DNA of 64,000 bases from Pseudomonas sp. 7SR1 (GTDB lineage: Bacteria > Pseudomonadota > Gammaproteobacteria > Pseudomonadales > Pseudomonadaceae), in assembly GCF_900156465.1 (NCBI RefSeq), contig NZ_LT707064.1, forward strand, positions 1,710,001 through 1,774,000. Reading direction: 5' to 3'. Shown here one piece after another: positions 36,007-43,706 of the stretch. Position 1 is the first letter of the stretch; each line of letters begins with the position of its first letter. Made by a program: the position numbers and the translations under genes. A model generated the notes under the pieces. It saw only the letters and a list, made by a program, of their open reading frames with translations, was not told where the DNA came from and made no database searches.

Positions 36007-37726
36007 GCTATTGGGCGCCGCCGTGGCGCTGAGCCTGGCCGGCCTTGTGTATGCCGATGAAGGCACCGACAAGCTGGACAACCCCAAGCCGTTGCCCGAC
36101 GACGTCAGCCTGCCGCTGCCGTGCGAGGGGCAGATGGTGTTCCGCTACGTCTACATCCTCGCCCAGGGCACCCTGGACGACCGCGAGATCAGCCTGGGCT
36201 ATCCGTTCAGCGAGGGTGAGGCCGGCTACCAGCAGTCGTTCATTTCCGGTTACCGGCGCGACTTCATCAACGGCCAGTTCACCCTCAAGGACCTGCCCAA
36301 GGAGTGGAACAAGACCATCACGCCGTTGATGCCCAAGACCGATGCCCAGACCCCGCTCAAGCCGATGCTGTACTTCATCGGCAAGTACGAAGTCACGGCC
36401 CGGCAATACGCCCAGGTGATGGCCCAGGCACAGTCCCTGGCCAGCGGCGAACCGGCACCGGCCTGTGAGGCTTTGCTGGCCGAGCTTCCCCAGGGCATGG
36501 CCGGGCGCCTGCCCAAGGTGAAATTGTCGAAATTCGAGGCTGAGCGTTTCTCGGCCGTTTACAGCGCCTGGCTGATGAAATACCACAAGGACCTGTTGCC
36601 GGTGAGCGGCCGCGGTACGTCCGCCGAAGACGGCGGGTTGGGCTTCGTGCGCCTGCCCACCGAAGTGGAATGGGAATTCGCCGCCCGGGGCGGGCAAGCC
36701 GTCAGCCGCCAGGATCTGGAAGGGCGGCTGTTCCCCCGGCGGGTCGAAGGCAGCGAAGGCGATGGCCCATTGGCTGACTGGGCGGTGTTCAACCAGGTGG
36801 CCGGCGGCACCGGCCAGGCCGCACGCTTGATGCCCATCGGCACCAAACTGCCGAACCCTGTCGGTCTGTTCGACGTGATCGGCAACGCGGCGGAAATGGT
36901 TCAGGAGTCCTTCCAGCTGGTGCATTCCGGACGTCGCCAGGGGGCGTATGGCGGCTTTGTGGTCAAGGGCGGCAATTACCTGGAAGGCGAGGGCACGCTG
37001 TTCACCGGCATGCGCCGCGAGTACCCGCTGTTCGCCGCTGACGGTACCGAGCAAAGCAACGAAACCACCGGTTTCCGGGTGGCCGTGGGGGCCTTGTCGG
37101 CACCGCGCTCACGCTACAAGGAACTGTTCGCCCAGTGGCAGAAAGAGGGCCGCCTCGCGTCCCTGACCGATGCCATCGACGACGCCCAGGATCCCACCAA
37201 GCGCCTGGACAGCATCATCGCCGCCAGCGTCGATCCACGCCTGCAGGCCGAGCTGGGGCTGGTCAATGAAGAGCTCAAGCGCAACGTGTCGCTCATCGCC
37301 CAGCAGCGTGAGGAAGCGGCCGGCAATCTGATCCAGTCCGCGGCCCTGGTGGCCGAGACCGTCAACAACTACAACATTCGCCTGACCAATCTGCAGCGCA
37401 GTCGCGAGGCGGCCGTGGAGGCCAAGGACGAAGCCAGCGCCCAGCTGTTCGCCACGGCCATCGACAACGGCCGCAGCGCGCTGGACGGCGCGGTGGCGAT
37501 CTACATCGACAACCTCGCCACGGGCACGCGCTACACCGATGCCGTGATCCAGGCGCAGTTTCAACGCATCAAGGAGGAATTGGAGCGCAAGCCGGTGCTG
37601 GGCAAGAGCCTGGTGGCGCGCGCAACGTTGTTCGTTCGCCATGTCGGTGACTATCGTCAGCAAAAACGAGCCGATCCGGCGGCGATATTGAAGGAATTGC
37701 TCGCATCGAGCGGTCAACGATCATGA
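35999..37726 (+). CDS. tagR: TagR, periplasmic activator with formylglycine-enzyme-like domain
   Basis: From the ATG at 35999 the protein has 575 residues with a signal peptide (MYKLLGAAVALSLAGLVYA). The middle carries an FGE-sulfatase/SUMF1-like fold: YFIGKYEVTARQYAQVM, RLPTEVEWEFAARGG, VGLFDVIGNAAEMVQ and GFRVAVG. The C-terminal 180 residues are mainly helical. TagR acts in the periplasm upstream of PpkA with TagQ. It overlaps tagS by 8 bp. Confidence 0.94.
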   Translation: MYKLLGAAVALSLAGLVYADEGTDKLDNPKPLPDDVSLPLPCEGQMVFRYVYILAQGTLDDREISLGYPFSEGEAGYQQSFISGYRRDFINGQFTLKDLPKEWNKTITPLMPKTDAQTPLKPMLYFIGKYEVTARQYAQVMAQAQSLASGEPAPACEALLAELPQGMAGRLPKVKLSKFEAERFSAVYSAWLMKYHKDLLPVSGRGTSAEDGGLGFVRLPTEVEWEFAARGGQAVSRQDLEGRLFPRRVEGSEGDGPLADWAVFNQVAGGTGQAARLMPIGTKLPNPVGLFDVIGNAAEMVQESFQLVHSGRRQGAYGGFVVKGGNYLEGEGTLFTGMRREYPLFAADGTEQSNETTGFRVAVGALSAPRSRYKELFAQWQKEGRLASLTDAIDDAQDPTKRLDSIIAASVDPRLQAELGLVNEELKRNVSLIAQQREEAAGNLIQSAALVAETVNNYNIRLTNLQRSREAAVEAKDEASAQLFATAIDNGRSALDGAVAIYIDNLATGTRYTDAVIQAQFQRIKEELERKPVLGKSLVARATLFVRHVGDYRQQKRADPAAILKELLASSGQRS

Positions 37727-37810
37727 CCGCCCGTTGTCAGCGAGCTTGGAAGGGACTCAGGCGGCGTTGGGCCGTGCTGAGCTGGTCAAAACTTAAAAGA
37801 GAACACAACT

Positions 37811-38749
37811 ATGCTTTTCTCCCGTAAACCTTTTGCTTCGGTTTCCAAGCGTCATTTGCTGATGGTCGCGGTCGGCTTCAGCACCGTCCTGACCGGCTGC
37901 GCGACGTCGCCGACGTCCAAGGTCGCATCGAGCACCAAGGTCGAGTACTACCCCAACTGCTACGAGCCGGTGCAGCACCTGCGGGCCACTGAGGGGAACA
38001 TGACCAAGTCGGTCATCACCGGTGCCGCTGTCGGTGCCGTCGGTGGTGCGCTGCTGGGCGCCCTGACCGCCGACAAGGAAGACCGTGGCCGCAACGCCGC
38101 CATCGGTGCGGCGGGCGGTGCCCTGGCGGGCGGCGCCGCCGGTTACTACACCGAGCGCCAGAAGCAGATCGCTGATGACAACCAGCGCATCGCTTCCTAT
38201 GCCGCCGACGTCAACAAAAGCGTTACCGACATCGACCGCAGCACCGCGTACGCCAAGGCTTCGCAGCAGTGCTACCAGAGCGCGTTCACCAAACTGGTTG
38301 CCGACCGCAAGGCCAAGACCGTCAACGACACCGAAGGTCGCAAGCGCCTGGCAGAAATCGTCGCCGGCCTGAAAGAGTCCAACGACCTGATCGTCGCGGT
38401 CAACGGCAAGGCTTCGGAAGACCTGAACAACTACACCCAGGCCTATGAAAAAGACCTGCAGCAAGTGGGCGTGCAGCGCACCGACGTCGTGACCGTGGCG
38501 ACCGCCGAGACCACCCCGGTCGTGGCGACCACCACCAAGACCAAGAAATCCGTGAAGCCTGCGAAAAAGCCGCCAGTGCTGCCAACCGTGCCGAAAGAGG
38601 CGGTGACCACCGAGAAGACCCTGCAGACCGCCAAGGCCAAGCAGGATGAAAGCAAGCAGGTGGCCAGCGCCGGCACCACCCAGGTCAACAGCATGTGCAA
38701 GAACCCGGACCTGGGCGACTGGGCACCGGTGCCTTGCCCGAATGTTTGA
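37811..38749 (+). CDS. tagQ: TagQ, outer-membrane lipoprotein of the T6SS sensing pathway
   Basis: This 312-residue protein has a lipobox VLTGCAT near residue 30. A Gly/Ala-rich glycine-zipper-like segment follows (GAAVGAVGGALLGAL and AAIGAAGGALAGGAAG), then a helical region and a Lys/Thr/Pro tail ending with two cysteines. TagQ holds TagR at the outer membrane in P. aeruginosa. It is the last gene of the rightward T6SS operon, 84 bp after tagR. Confidence 0.92.
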   Translation: MLFSRKPFASVSKRHLLMVAVGFSTVLTGCATSPTSKVASSTKVEYYPNCYEPVQHLRATEGNMTKSVITGAAVGAVGGALLGALTADKEDRGRNAAIGAAGGALAGGAAGYYTERQKQIADDNQRIASYAADVNKSVTDIDRSTAYAKASQQCYQSAFTKLVADRKAKTVNDTEGRKRLAEIVAGLKESNDLIVAVNGKASEDLNNYTQAYEKDLQQVGVQRTDVVTVATAETTPVVATTTKTKKSVKPAKKPPVLPTVPKEAVTTEKTLQTAKAKQDESKQVASAGTTQVNSMCKNPDLGDWAPVPCPNV

Positions 38750-38799
38750 TTGAGTGAGAGCTGCTGATCATTCCCCCGGGAGTGATCGCTGCGTTAAAG

Positions 38800-38891
38800 C
38801 TGTGGGAGCGAGTTTGCTCGCGATAGCGTCCGTTCAGTTGGCATTCATGTTGACTGACCCGCCGCCATCGCGAGCAAGCTCGCTCCCACAG
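38800..38891. repeat. REP doublet (REPIN)
   Basis: TGTGGGAGCGAGTTTGCTCG at 38801 and its inverted partner ending GCTCGCTCCCACA at 38890 flank a variable spacer of about 35 bases. This is the standard paired arrangement of Pseudomonas REP sequences. Confidence 0.85.
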
Positions 38892-38933
38892 TTGTTTTGT
38901 GCTGGTCGCAGTATCCGCGTTATCCCCGATTCC

Positions 38934-38963
38934 CTTGTGAGAGCGAGCTTGCTCGCGATGGCT
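38934..38963. repeat. Single REP sequence
   Basis: GAGAGCGAGCTTGCTCGCGA is one REP palindrome of the same family as the doublet 50 bp upstream, without an inverted partner nearby. Confidence 0.75.
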
Positions 38964-39010
38964 GCCTGGCAGTTGGCGGGGATTTTGTTGACCGTGTGCA
39001 TATCCATTGC

Positions 39011-39250
39011 TGCGGTAACGGCTGCTTATGGTTCCGCCCTTACGGCGGGTTACTTTTGGCAAACGCTCCAAAAGTAACCAAAAAGGCTTCGCCCCACCAC
39101 TGGGCACCTCGCCAAGGCGAGGTGTTCCCGAACGAAGGCATTGCTCCGTGGGCCCGCCGCGAAGGGCCATCCATGGCCCAGCGCGGCTATCCCGGCATCC
39201 ATGCCGGGATGCCCACTCCACAATGCCTGCGTTCGGCCCTTGTGGTTAAT
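39011..39250. repeat. Dispersed Pseudomonas intergenic element with nested inverted repeats
   Basis: The stretch contains GTTACTTTTGG/CCAAAAGTAAC at 39049-39078, CACCTCGCC/GGCGAGGTG at 39105-39124, and the palindrome ATCCCGGCAT/ATGCCGGGAT at 39188-39211. I recall similar sequence as a repeated intergenic element in Pseudomonas genomes; the copy number here cannot be tested. It has no convincing reading frame. Confidence 0.5.
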
Positions 39251-39264
39251 GGGGCGCCTAAGAT

Positions 39265-39313
39265 CAAAAGCCAAAGCCAAAGTCAAAGCCAAAGCCAAAG
39301 CCAAAGCCAAAGC
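39265..39313. repeat. Hexanucleotide tandem repeat (CAAAGC)n
   Basis: About eight units of the 6-base sequence CAAAGC, one with a T substitution, form a continuous 49-base tract. It is a simple-sequence repeat prone to length change. It lies between genes, so no phase-variable protein is implied. Confidence 0.9.
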
Positions 39314-39361
39314 GAGGTGACATAAAAGCCGATTTGTTTCTTTCAGCCGTGCCTGGATCTA

Positions 39362-39450
39362 CCTGTGGGAGTAAAGCTTGCTCGCGATAGCGCCGGCCCA
39401 GCTTGCATTGATGTCGACTGACACCCCGCTATCGCGAGCAGGCTAGCAAG
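39362..39450. repeat. REP doublet (REPIN), degenerate
   Basis: CTGTGGGAGTAAAGCTTGCT and the inverted partner CGCTATCGCGAGCAGGCTAG enclose about 30 bases. Both arms differ from the doublet at 38800 at several places, which suggests an older copy. Confidence 0.7.
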
Positions 39451-39458
39451 AGTATGGA

Positions 39459-39788
39459 TTAGACCCTGACGCCTTGCCGGGTCTCCAGATCATCCAGCGC
39501 CCGTTCGACCAATAACTGAACCCCATCGGCCATGCGGCTGATCGCCAGGGCTATGCTGCGGCGGGAGTCGTCGACGTCGTCGGCCAGGTCGGCGGCGATG
39601 GTGCTGATCGATTGCAGGTCTTCGGAGGCGTTGGCCAGCAGGGTTTCGGTGTCGATATGAGGGGCAACGATGAACAGCTGGTTTTTATCGGGTGCGGGAG
39701 ATGGGGAGGGGGGGGTGAGGTAGTAGTCGAGGGCGCGGGTGGCGGCGTCTTCGAGCTTTTTTTCTTCGAGGGCATCGACGCGGGACAT
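39459..39788 (-). CDS. DUF6124 family protein, start displaced by a frameshift
   Basis: This 109-residue frame has the DUF6124 body: LEEKKLEDAATRALDYYL, FIVAPHIDTETLLANASEDL and a C-terminal ALAISRMADGVQLLVERALDDL. The usual family start MFKVTPNPP is present, but in another frame at 39826 with its own Shine-Dalgarno (CAGGAT). A frameshift between them would break the gene unless translation restarts at the ATG at 39788, which has no good ribosome-binding site. The function of the family is unknown. It follows a structured leader that I associate with such genes in Pseudomonas. Confidence 0.6.
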   Translation of the reverse strand: MSRVDALEEKKLEDAATRALDYYLTPPSPSPAPDKNQLFIVAPHIDTETLLANASEDLQSISTIAADLADDVDDSRRSIALAISRMADGVQLLVERALDDLETRQGVRV

Positions 39789-39834
39789 TTGACCGCTGGC
39801 GGTGGATTAGGGGTGACCTTGAACATAGTGAATA

Positions 39835-40040
39835 TCCTGAGAGTGATGGAGCCGACACCCTTCGATTGCACTTCGAAAGTGGTGGCAGCTGTGCGCAGGT
39901 GTGCAAGACCGGTCTCAGGAACCCGGCAGATCCGAAGATCTCCCACGCGCAGCCGCCATAACAGTCCGCGAGCATAGAAAAATGCTCGACGAATAGCCAT
40001 AAACGAATGCGACCTGAGACGGACTTGCACGTCCGTGTCA
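39835..40040 (-). ncRNA. Putative structured leader RNA upstream of the DUF6124 gene
   Basis: Reading the minus strand, five foldable elements occur in 200 bases. GGACGTGCAAGTCC-type and CGAGCATTTTTCTATGCTCG hairpins come first. A long closing helix follows between GGCGGCTGCGCG (39946-39957) and TGCGCACAGCTGCC (39883-39896). It encloses AGATC-TTCG-GATCT, a perfect stem with a UUCG tetraloop (39928-39941), and CCGGGTTCCTGAGACCGG (39908-39926). The result looks like a three-way junction. I recall similar leaders ahead of small Pseudomonas genes, but no function is established here. Confidence 0.45.
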
Positions 40041-40288
40041 CCGTTTTTTGCGATGACGAACAGAGGTTAGCGGCGCTCGGAAGCCCTGCCTAGTTCATGG
40101 ACAGCCCGGCGTTTTGAAGGAAATCTCCGAGGGAGCTGAAGGGAAACGGTCATGCTGGGAAAACGTGACTTGGCAGTCATCATGCAGGAAATACTGCTCA
40201 TCTTCCGCTAAAGCGTCACGATGATGGCGTTCCGCCAAAGAATCGCTAAACTGCCCCGGCCATTCATCTTTCTTACGAGGCCGTGCCG

Positions 40289-40672
40289 ATGAAATTTCGT
40301 TTCCTGCTGTGGATGCTGGGGTTGTTGATGGGCAAGGCCAGCCGGACCAACCCGGCGTTTCAGCAGCAACTGGGCGACAAGGACCTGGTGTTCCAGCTGC
40401 AGACTCTGGATGGCAAGGTCGCCCGGCATTTCACCGTGAAAAACCAGCGCATCACCAGCCAGTCCGGCACCCACCCAACTCCAGCGTTCGCCATTGCCTT
40501 CAAGGACGCTGCCTACGGCTTGGCCACGATGCAGGCCAAGAACAAGCAACTGGCGTTCATGAGCGGTATCCAGGACAAGTCCATCCAGATCAAGGGCAAC
40601 CCGGCGCTGGTGATCTGGTTTCAGGGATTGACCCGGTACTTGAAGCCGAAGAAGGCCAAGTCCAAGGTCTGA
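40289..40672 (+). CDS. SCP2-like sterol-binding-fold protein
   Basis: From the ATG at 40289 the protein has 127 residues (a GTG at 40283 would add two). After a hydrophobic N-terminus (FRFLLWMLGLLM) it shows the SCP2 pattern LVFQLQTLDGKVARHFTV, FAIAFKDAAYGLATM and IKGNPALVIWFQGLT. SCP2 domains bind lipids or other hydrophobic ligands. The gene stands alone between the DUF6124 leader and the delta-60 protein. Specific role unknown. Confidence 0.6.
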   Translation: MKFRFLLWMLGLLMGKASRTNPAFQQQLGDKDLVFQLQTLDGKVARHFTVKNQRITSQSGTHPTPAFAIAFKDAAYGLATMQAKNKQLAFMSGIQDKSIQIKGNPALVIWFQGLTRYLKPKKAKSKV

Positions 40673-40759
40673 GTGGCTTGGTATAAAGCGTCAGCGCCTT
40701 ATTTCCAAAAGATCACCTCAACTGTCATTGCTGACAGGTGCAAAGCCATGCGTTCAGGC

Positions 40760-40810
40760 GCTCCATGAAGGTTGTTACCTAACGCGGATTGAGTACAACC
40801 TTCACGGAGC
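40760..40810 (+). promoter_or_regulatory. 5'-UTR hairpin covering the Shine-Dalgarno of the delta-60 gene
   Basis: GCTCCATGAAGGTTGT at 40760-40775 pairs with ACAACCTTCACGGAGC at 40795-40810, 15 of 16 positions, around a 19-base loop. The right arm contains the GGAG ribosome-binding site 8 bases before the ATG at 40818. A fold of this strength should block initiation unless opened. Confidence 0.6.
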
Positions 40811-40817
40811 AACAGCC

Positions 40818-42188
40818 ATGATTCAGTCAGCAGGGCTTTTAGAGGCAGGTACGCTCGACCCCACCTTCGCCGACGGCGGCGTTCAGAGATTGTGCTTCCC
40901 TGAAATCTCCGGTGATGCCGCAACCGCTGTCCTGGCTTTACCCGATAAAAAACTGATGGTTGCCATCCTGTTGTCGGGATTCCACGCCCCTGTCGCCATG
41001 ACACGGCTGCATGAGGATGGAACGCTCGATACCGAGTTCGGAGGAAAAGGCGCGGGTTACGTTGAGGTGGCTTTGGACGAAGCCTACGTGGATCTCGTTT
41101 TTGGCCTCAGCGGACTGAACGACGGGAGATGGATGCTGCTAGGTCAGTATCAAGCAAATGAATCCTCCGATGGAGGGCTATTTCTCGTCCGGCAGCACAG
41201 GGATGGTCAACTGGATGAGTCTTTCGGCGAGAGGGGAATACGTTTGATTTCCTACCTCGACATGGGCCGGCATGAGCACGTCGGCGTGCGGGTCGAGGTC
41301 GTGGCAAGGGATGACAAGGCTCCCACTACCAAAGCCTCGCGAAGCGCCAGCTACCCTAGGCCGTCGGCCGTCCAGCAACCGGACGGCAAGATTGTCCTGA
41401 TCGCTCAGGTAAGCCATCTGGGAGACGGTTCCAAGATGAAGGGGATCGTTCTTCGCCTGAATTCGGATGGCTCGACCGACACGACATTCAACGGAACCGG
41501 TTTTGCGATCGTCGAGCTCGAAGGCTTGACGTATGACTGGAATAGCGCCCATGGCGTTGCGGTTCAGAGCGATGGCAAGGTGCTGGTTTCCGGGATGTAT
41601 ACCCGGCTGGCCACAAATTTCGCGGGTGGTTATGTAACGCGCTTCGATGCCACAGGACATGTCGACACCCGATTCAATGGCGGAACCGTGACGGTTCGTC
41701 AATCGGATTTCGCCGACCTCTCAGCGCTTTGGGTAAGAGAAACGGATGGCCGGATCGTGGCGGTGGGCAGAGCTATTCGCGAGGGCGCTTCCAATGGACT
41801 GATCATTGTTTTAACCGTCGACGGTTTTTTCGATTTCAATTTCAATCAGGGGCAGCCGCTGTTTTCCCAACTGGTGCCCCAAGGGATGTTTTGGGAGCAC
41901 TGTCGGGGACAGGAGGATGGCTCGCTTCTCGTCGCGGGCGCTACCGGACGGGGCTTCGTCACCGAAGAGCTTACCGTGATAACCGCACGATACCGTTCCG
42001 ACGGATCCCTCGATCCGGCATTCAACGGCAGTGGTTTTACCGTTTTCGACGAGGGCGAGGAGTATGAAGACATACAGGACATGACCGTCATGGTCGATGG
42101 CCGGATCGTTATTTGTGGTTTTGCATGGAAAGCGGCTGATCCATTGCCTCACGTCGATGGAGGCTGGTTGATTCGCTATCTGACCTGA
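40818..42188 (+). CDS. Delta-60 repeat (beta-propeller-like) protein
   Basis: The ATG at 40818, after GGAG, gives 456 residues; the frame is open further upstream, but that part lies over the hairpin. At least six delta-60 repeat cores are visible at intervals of about 55-75 residues: GTLDPTFADGG, GTLDTEFGGKG, GQLDESFGERG, GSTDTTFNGTG, HVDTRFNGG and GSLDPAFNGSG. Such repeats form propeller-like folds in large, often secreted proteins. No signal peptide is seen, so localisation is unclear. Function unknown. Confidence 0.8.
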   Translation: MIQSAGLLEAGTLDPTFADGGVQRLCFPEISGDAATAVLALPDKKLMVAILLSGFHAPVAMTRLHEDGTLDTEFGGKGAGYVEVALDEAYVDLVFGLSGLNDGRWMLLGQYQANESSDGGLFLVRQHRDGQLDESFGERGIRLISYLDMGRHEHVGVRVEVVARDDKAPTTKASRSASYPRPSAVQQPDGKIVLIAQVSHLGDGSKMKGIVLRLNSDGSTDTTFNGTGFAIVELEGLTYDWNSAHGVAVQSDGKVLVSGMYTRLATNFAGGYVTRFDATGHVDTRFNGGTVTVRQSDFADLSALWVRETDGRIVAVGRAIREGASNGLIIVLTVDGFFDFNFNQGQPLFSQLVPQGMFWEHCRGQEDGSLLVAGATGRGFVTEELTVITARYRSDGSLDPAFNGSGFTVFDEGEEYEDIQDMTVMVDGRIVICGFAWKAADPLPHVDGGWLIRYLT

Positions 42189-42193
42189 GGGCA

Positions 42194-42225
42194 CTGTGGC
42201 AAGGGACCATGGTCCCCTTCCACAG
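42194..42225. terminator. Convergent terminator hairpin
   Basis: CTGTGGCAAGGGACC pairs with GGTCCCCTTCCACAG at 13 of 15 positions around a 2-base loop. It lies between the convergent delta-60 and HDOD genes. Confidence 0.7.
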
Positions 42226-42230
42226 AGTCA

Positions 42231-43628
42231 TCAATGATTAAACTGCGATGCCAGTTCCCGCAGCAACACTTCAGCTTCAAGCACTTTGCTGACCACGTCG
42301 TTGGCTTTCTCTCGCGCCAGGCCCACGCGTTCGAGCAGGGCGTCGGGGATTTCCTCGTCGGGACCCGAGCCGATGCCCCGGGCGCGCAGCAGACGCACCG
42401 CCAGGCAGACCAGGTTCGGGTAGGCGGCGTATTCGCCGTCGTAATGCGGATCGTGCTGGAAGCGCAGGGCGGTGGCCAGTTCGTCGGGCATGTCCCAGTA
42501 GCGCATCAGCCATGAACCGATCTGCTCGCGGCTGATGCCCAGCAGGTGCTGCTCGACATAGCTGTGGCACAGGTGCGGGTTGACTTCCAGGTGCCGGCAC
42601 ATCAACGAGAAGTGCGGTGGAAAGACGTGGGCAAGCAGCAGGTAGCCGAAGTTGTGCAGCAGGCCGGAGAGGTACGTCAGGCCGCCTTCCGGGCGCTGGG
42701 CGCGAGGCATGGCGCGGGTCAGGCCTTCGATGACGGCGGCGGTGTAGATCGATTGTTGCCAGTACGGCGTGGTGTGTTGCGGATGGTCCTTGGGCAGGCT
42801 CAGGGTCTTGCCCAGGGCCAGGCCCAGCGCCAGGTTGATCACCAGGTCGAAGCCCAGCACCCGGACGATGGCGTCTTCCACCGAACGGATCTTGCCCGGC
42901 GAGGCGTAGTAGGGTGAGGCGGCCCAGCTCACCACTTGCGCGGCCAGGGCCGGGTCGGTTTCGACGACGCCGGTGATGTCATCGATGGTGGCGTCCGGAT
43001 CGACCCGCAGCTTGATGATTTTCTGAGCGGTCTCGGCCAGCGGCGGAATCTCGATGGTTTCTTCCAGCCGTTGCTGGATGCGCCGGGCCGTGAAGGCCTG
43101 TACCGCCTGGGTGATTTCCGCGCGGTCGTCGTGGGGACGGTCCAGGTTGGGGGTGATATTGCTCAAGGCTTCGCCGAATGTGGCGGCGCTGGCCTTGGTG
43201 AGCATGCTCTTGAAGGCCTCGCTGGTCACTTCCAGCAACACCCCCGGCTCGCCCGAGTTGATCAGCAGCATCGGCTCGCGCAGCAGGCTTTCTTCATACA
43301 GGCACGGGGAGCTGGTGAGCGCGGGCAGGCCTGGCAACATGTTCAGGCTGTGTTTGCCGAGCATGCGCTCCAGCTTTTCGGTCGGCACCGCCGTGAGCTT
43401 GCGGCCGGTGAGCTCGGCCAGGCGATTGAGATCCAGCAACTGGCTTTGGGGAAACAGCACCATGAGTGCGCCGACGGCATCGTGCAGCAGAACGGCCTGC
43501 ACCTTGCGGGCAGGGTTCAGGCCCGGTCGTTCGAGAACTTCGTCGAAGGCGATGCCTGATTTCTCGAGCAGCAGCCGAATAACAGACGGAGCATGCGGGA
43601 TTTCTGGGGCGAGAGCAGCGTCAGTCAT
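42231..43628 (-). CDS. HDOD domain protein with N-terminal YbaK-like region
   Basis: The protein has 465 residues. The first ~150 resemble a YbaK/aminoacyl-tRNA-deacylase-like domain (IRLLLEKSGIAFDEV, AVLLHDAVGALMV, LDLNRLAELTGRKL). From about 190 to 400 runs an HDOD domain (IEIPPLAETAQKIIKLRVDP, IRSVEDAIVRVLGFDLVINLALG, YLSGLLHNFGYLLLAHVFPP). HDOD proteins are HD-related but usually lack phosphohydrolase activity and act in signalling. It lies 78 bp after recG on the same strand. Confidence 0.85.
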   Translation of the reverse strand: MTDAALAPEIPHAPSVIRLLLEKSGIAFDEVLERPGLNPARKVQAVLLHDAVGALMVLFPQSQLLDLNRLAELTGRKLTAVPTEKLERMLGKHSLNMLPGLPALTSSPCLYEESLLREPMLLINSGEPGVLLEVTSEAFKSMLTKASAATFGEALSNITPNLDRPHDDRAEITQAVQAFTARRIQQRLEETIEIPPLAETAQKIIKLRVDPDATIDDITGVVETDPALAAQVVSWAASPYYASPGKIRSVEDAIVRVLGFDLVINLALGLALGKTLSLPKDHPQHTTPYWQQSIYTAAVIEGLTRAMPRAQRPEGGLTYLSGLLHNFGYLLLAHVFPPHFSLMCRHLEVNPHLCHSYVEQHLLGISREQIGSWLMRYWDMPDELATALRFQHDPHYDGEYAAYPNLVCLAVRLLRARGIGSGPDEEIPDALLERVGLAREKANDVVSKVLEAEVLLRELASQFNH

Positions 43629-43706
43629 GGTCTGTATCCGTTTTCCAACAAGTTGAGCAGTATAACCAGCTTGCCCGGCGGACGCGCCCGGAAACTGAGA
43701 GACTGC

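Larger units (their letters stand above)
38750..39458. other. Repeat-rich intergenic region after tagQ
   Basis: No gene is supported in these 0.7 kb. They hold two REP doublets, a single REP, a longer dispersed element with nested inverted repeats, and a hexanucleotide tandem repeat, each listed separately. Short frames here, such as an Ala-Leu-rich one over the tandem repeat, have no recognisable content. Confidence 0.8.

Noticed and set aside
39050..39310. A minus-strand frame starting with an Ala-Leu repeat
   Set aside because: The repeat is only the translation of the hexanucleotide tract, and the rest lies in a dispersed repeat element.
39265..39313. Possible CRISPR-like array
   Set aside because: The units are 6 bases with no spacers, so it is a microsatellite.
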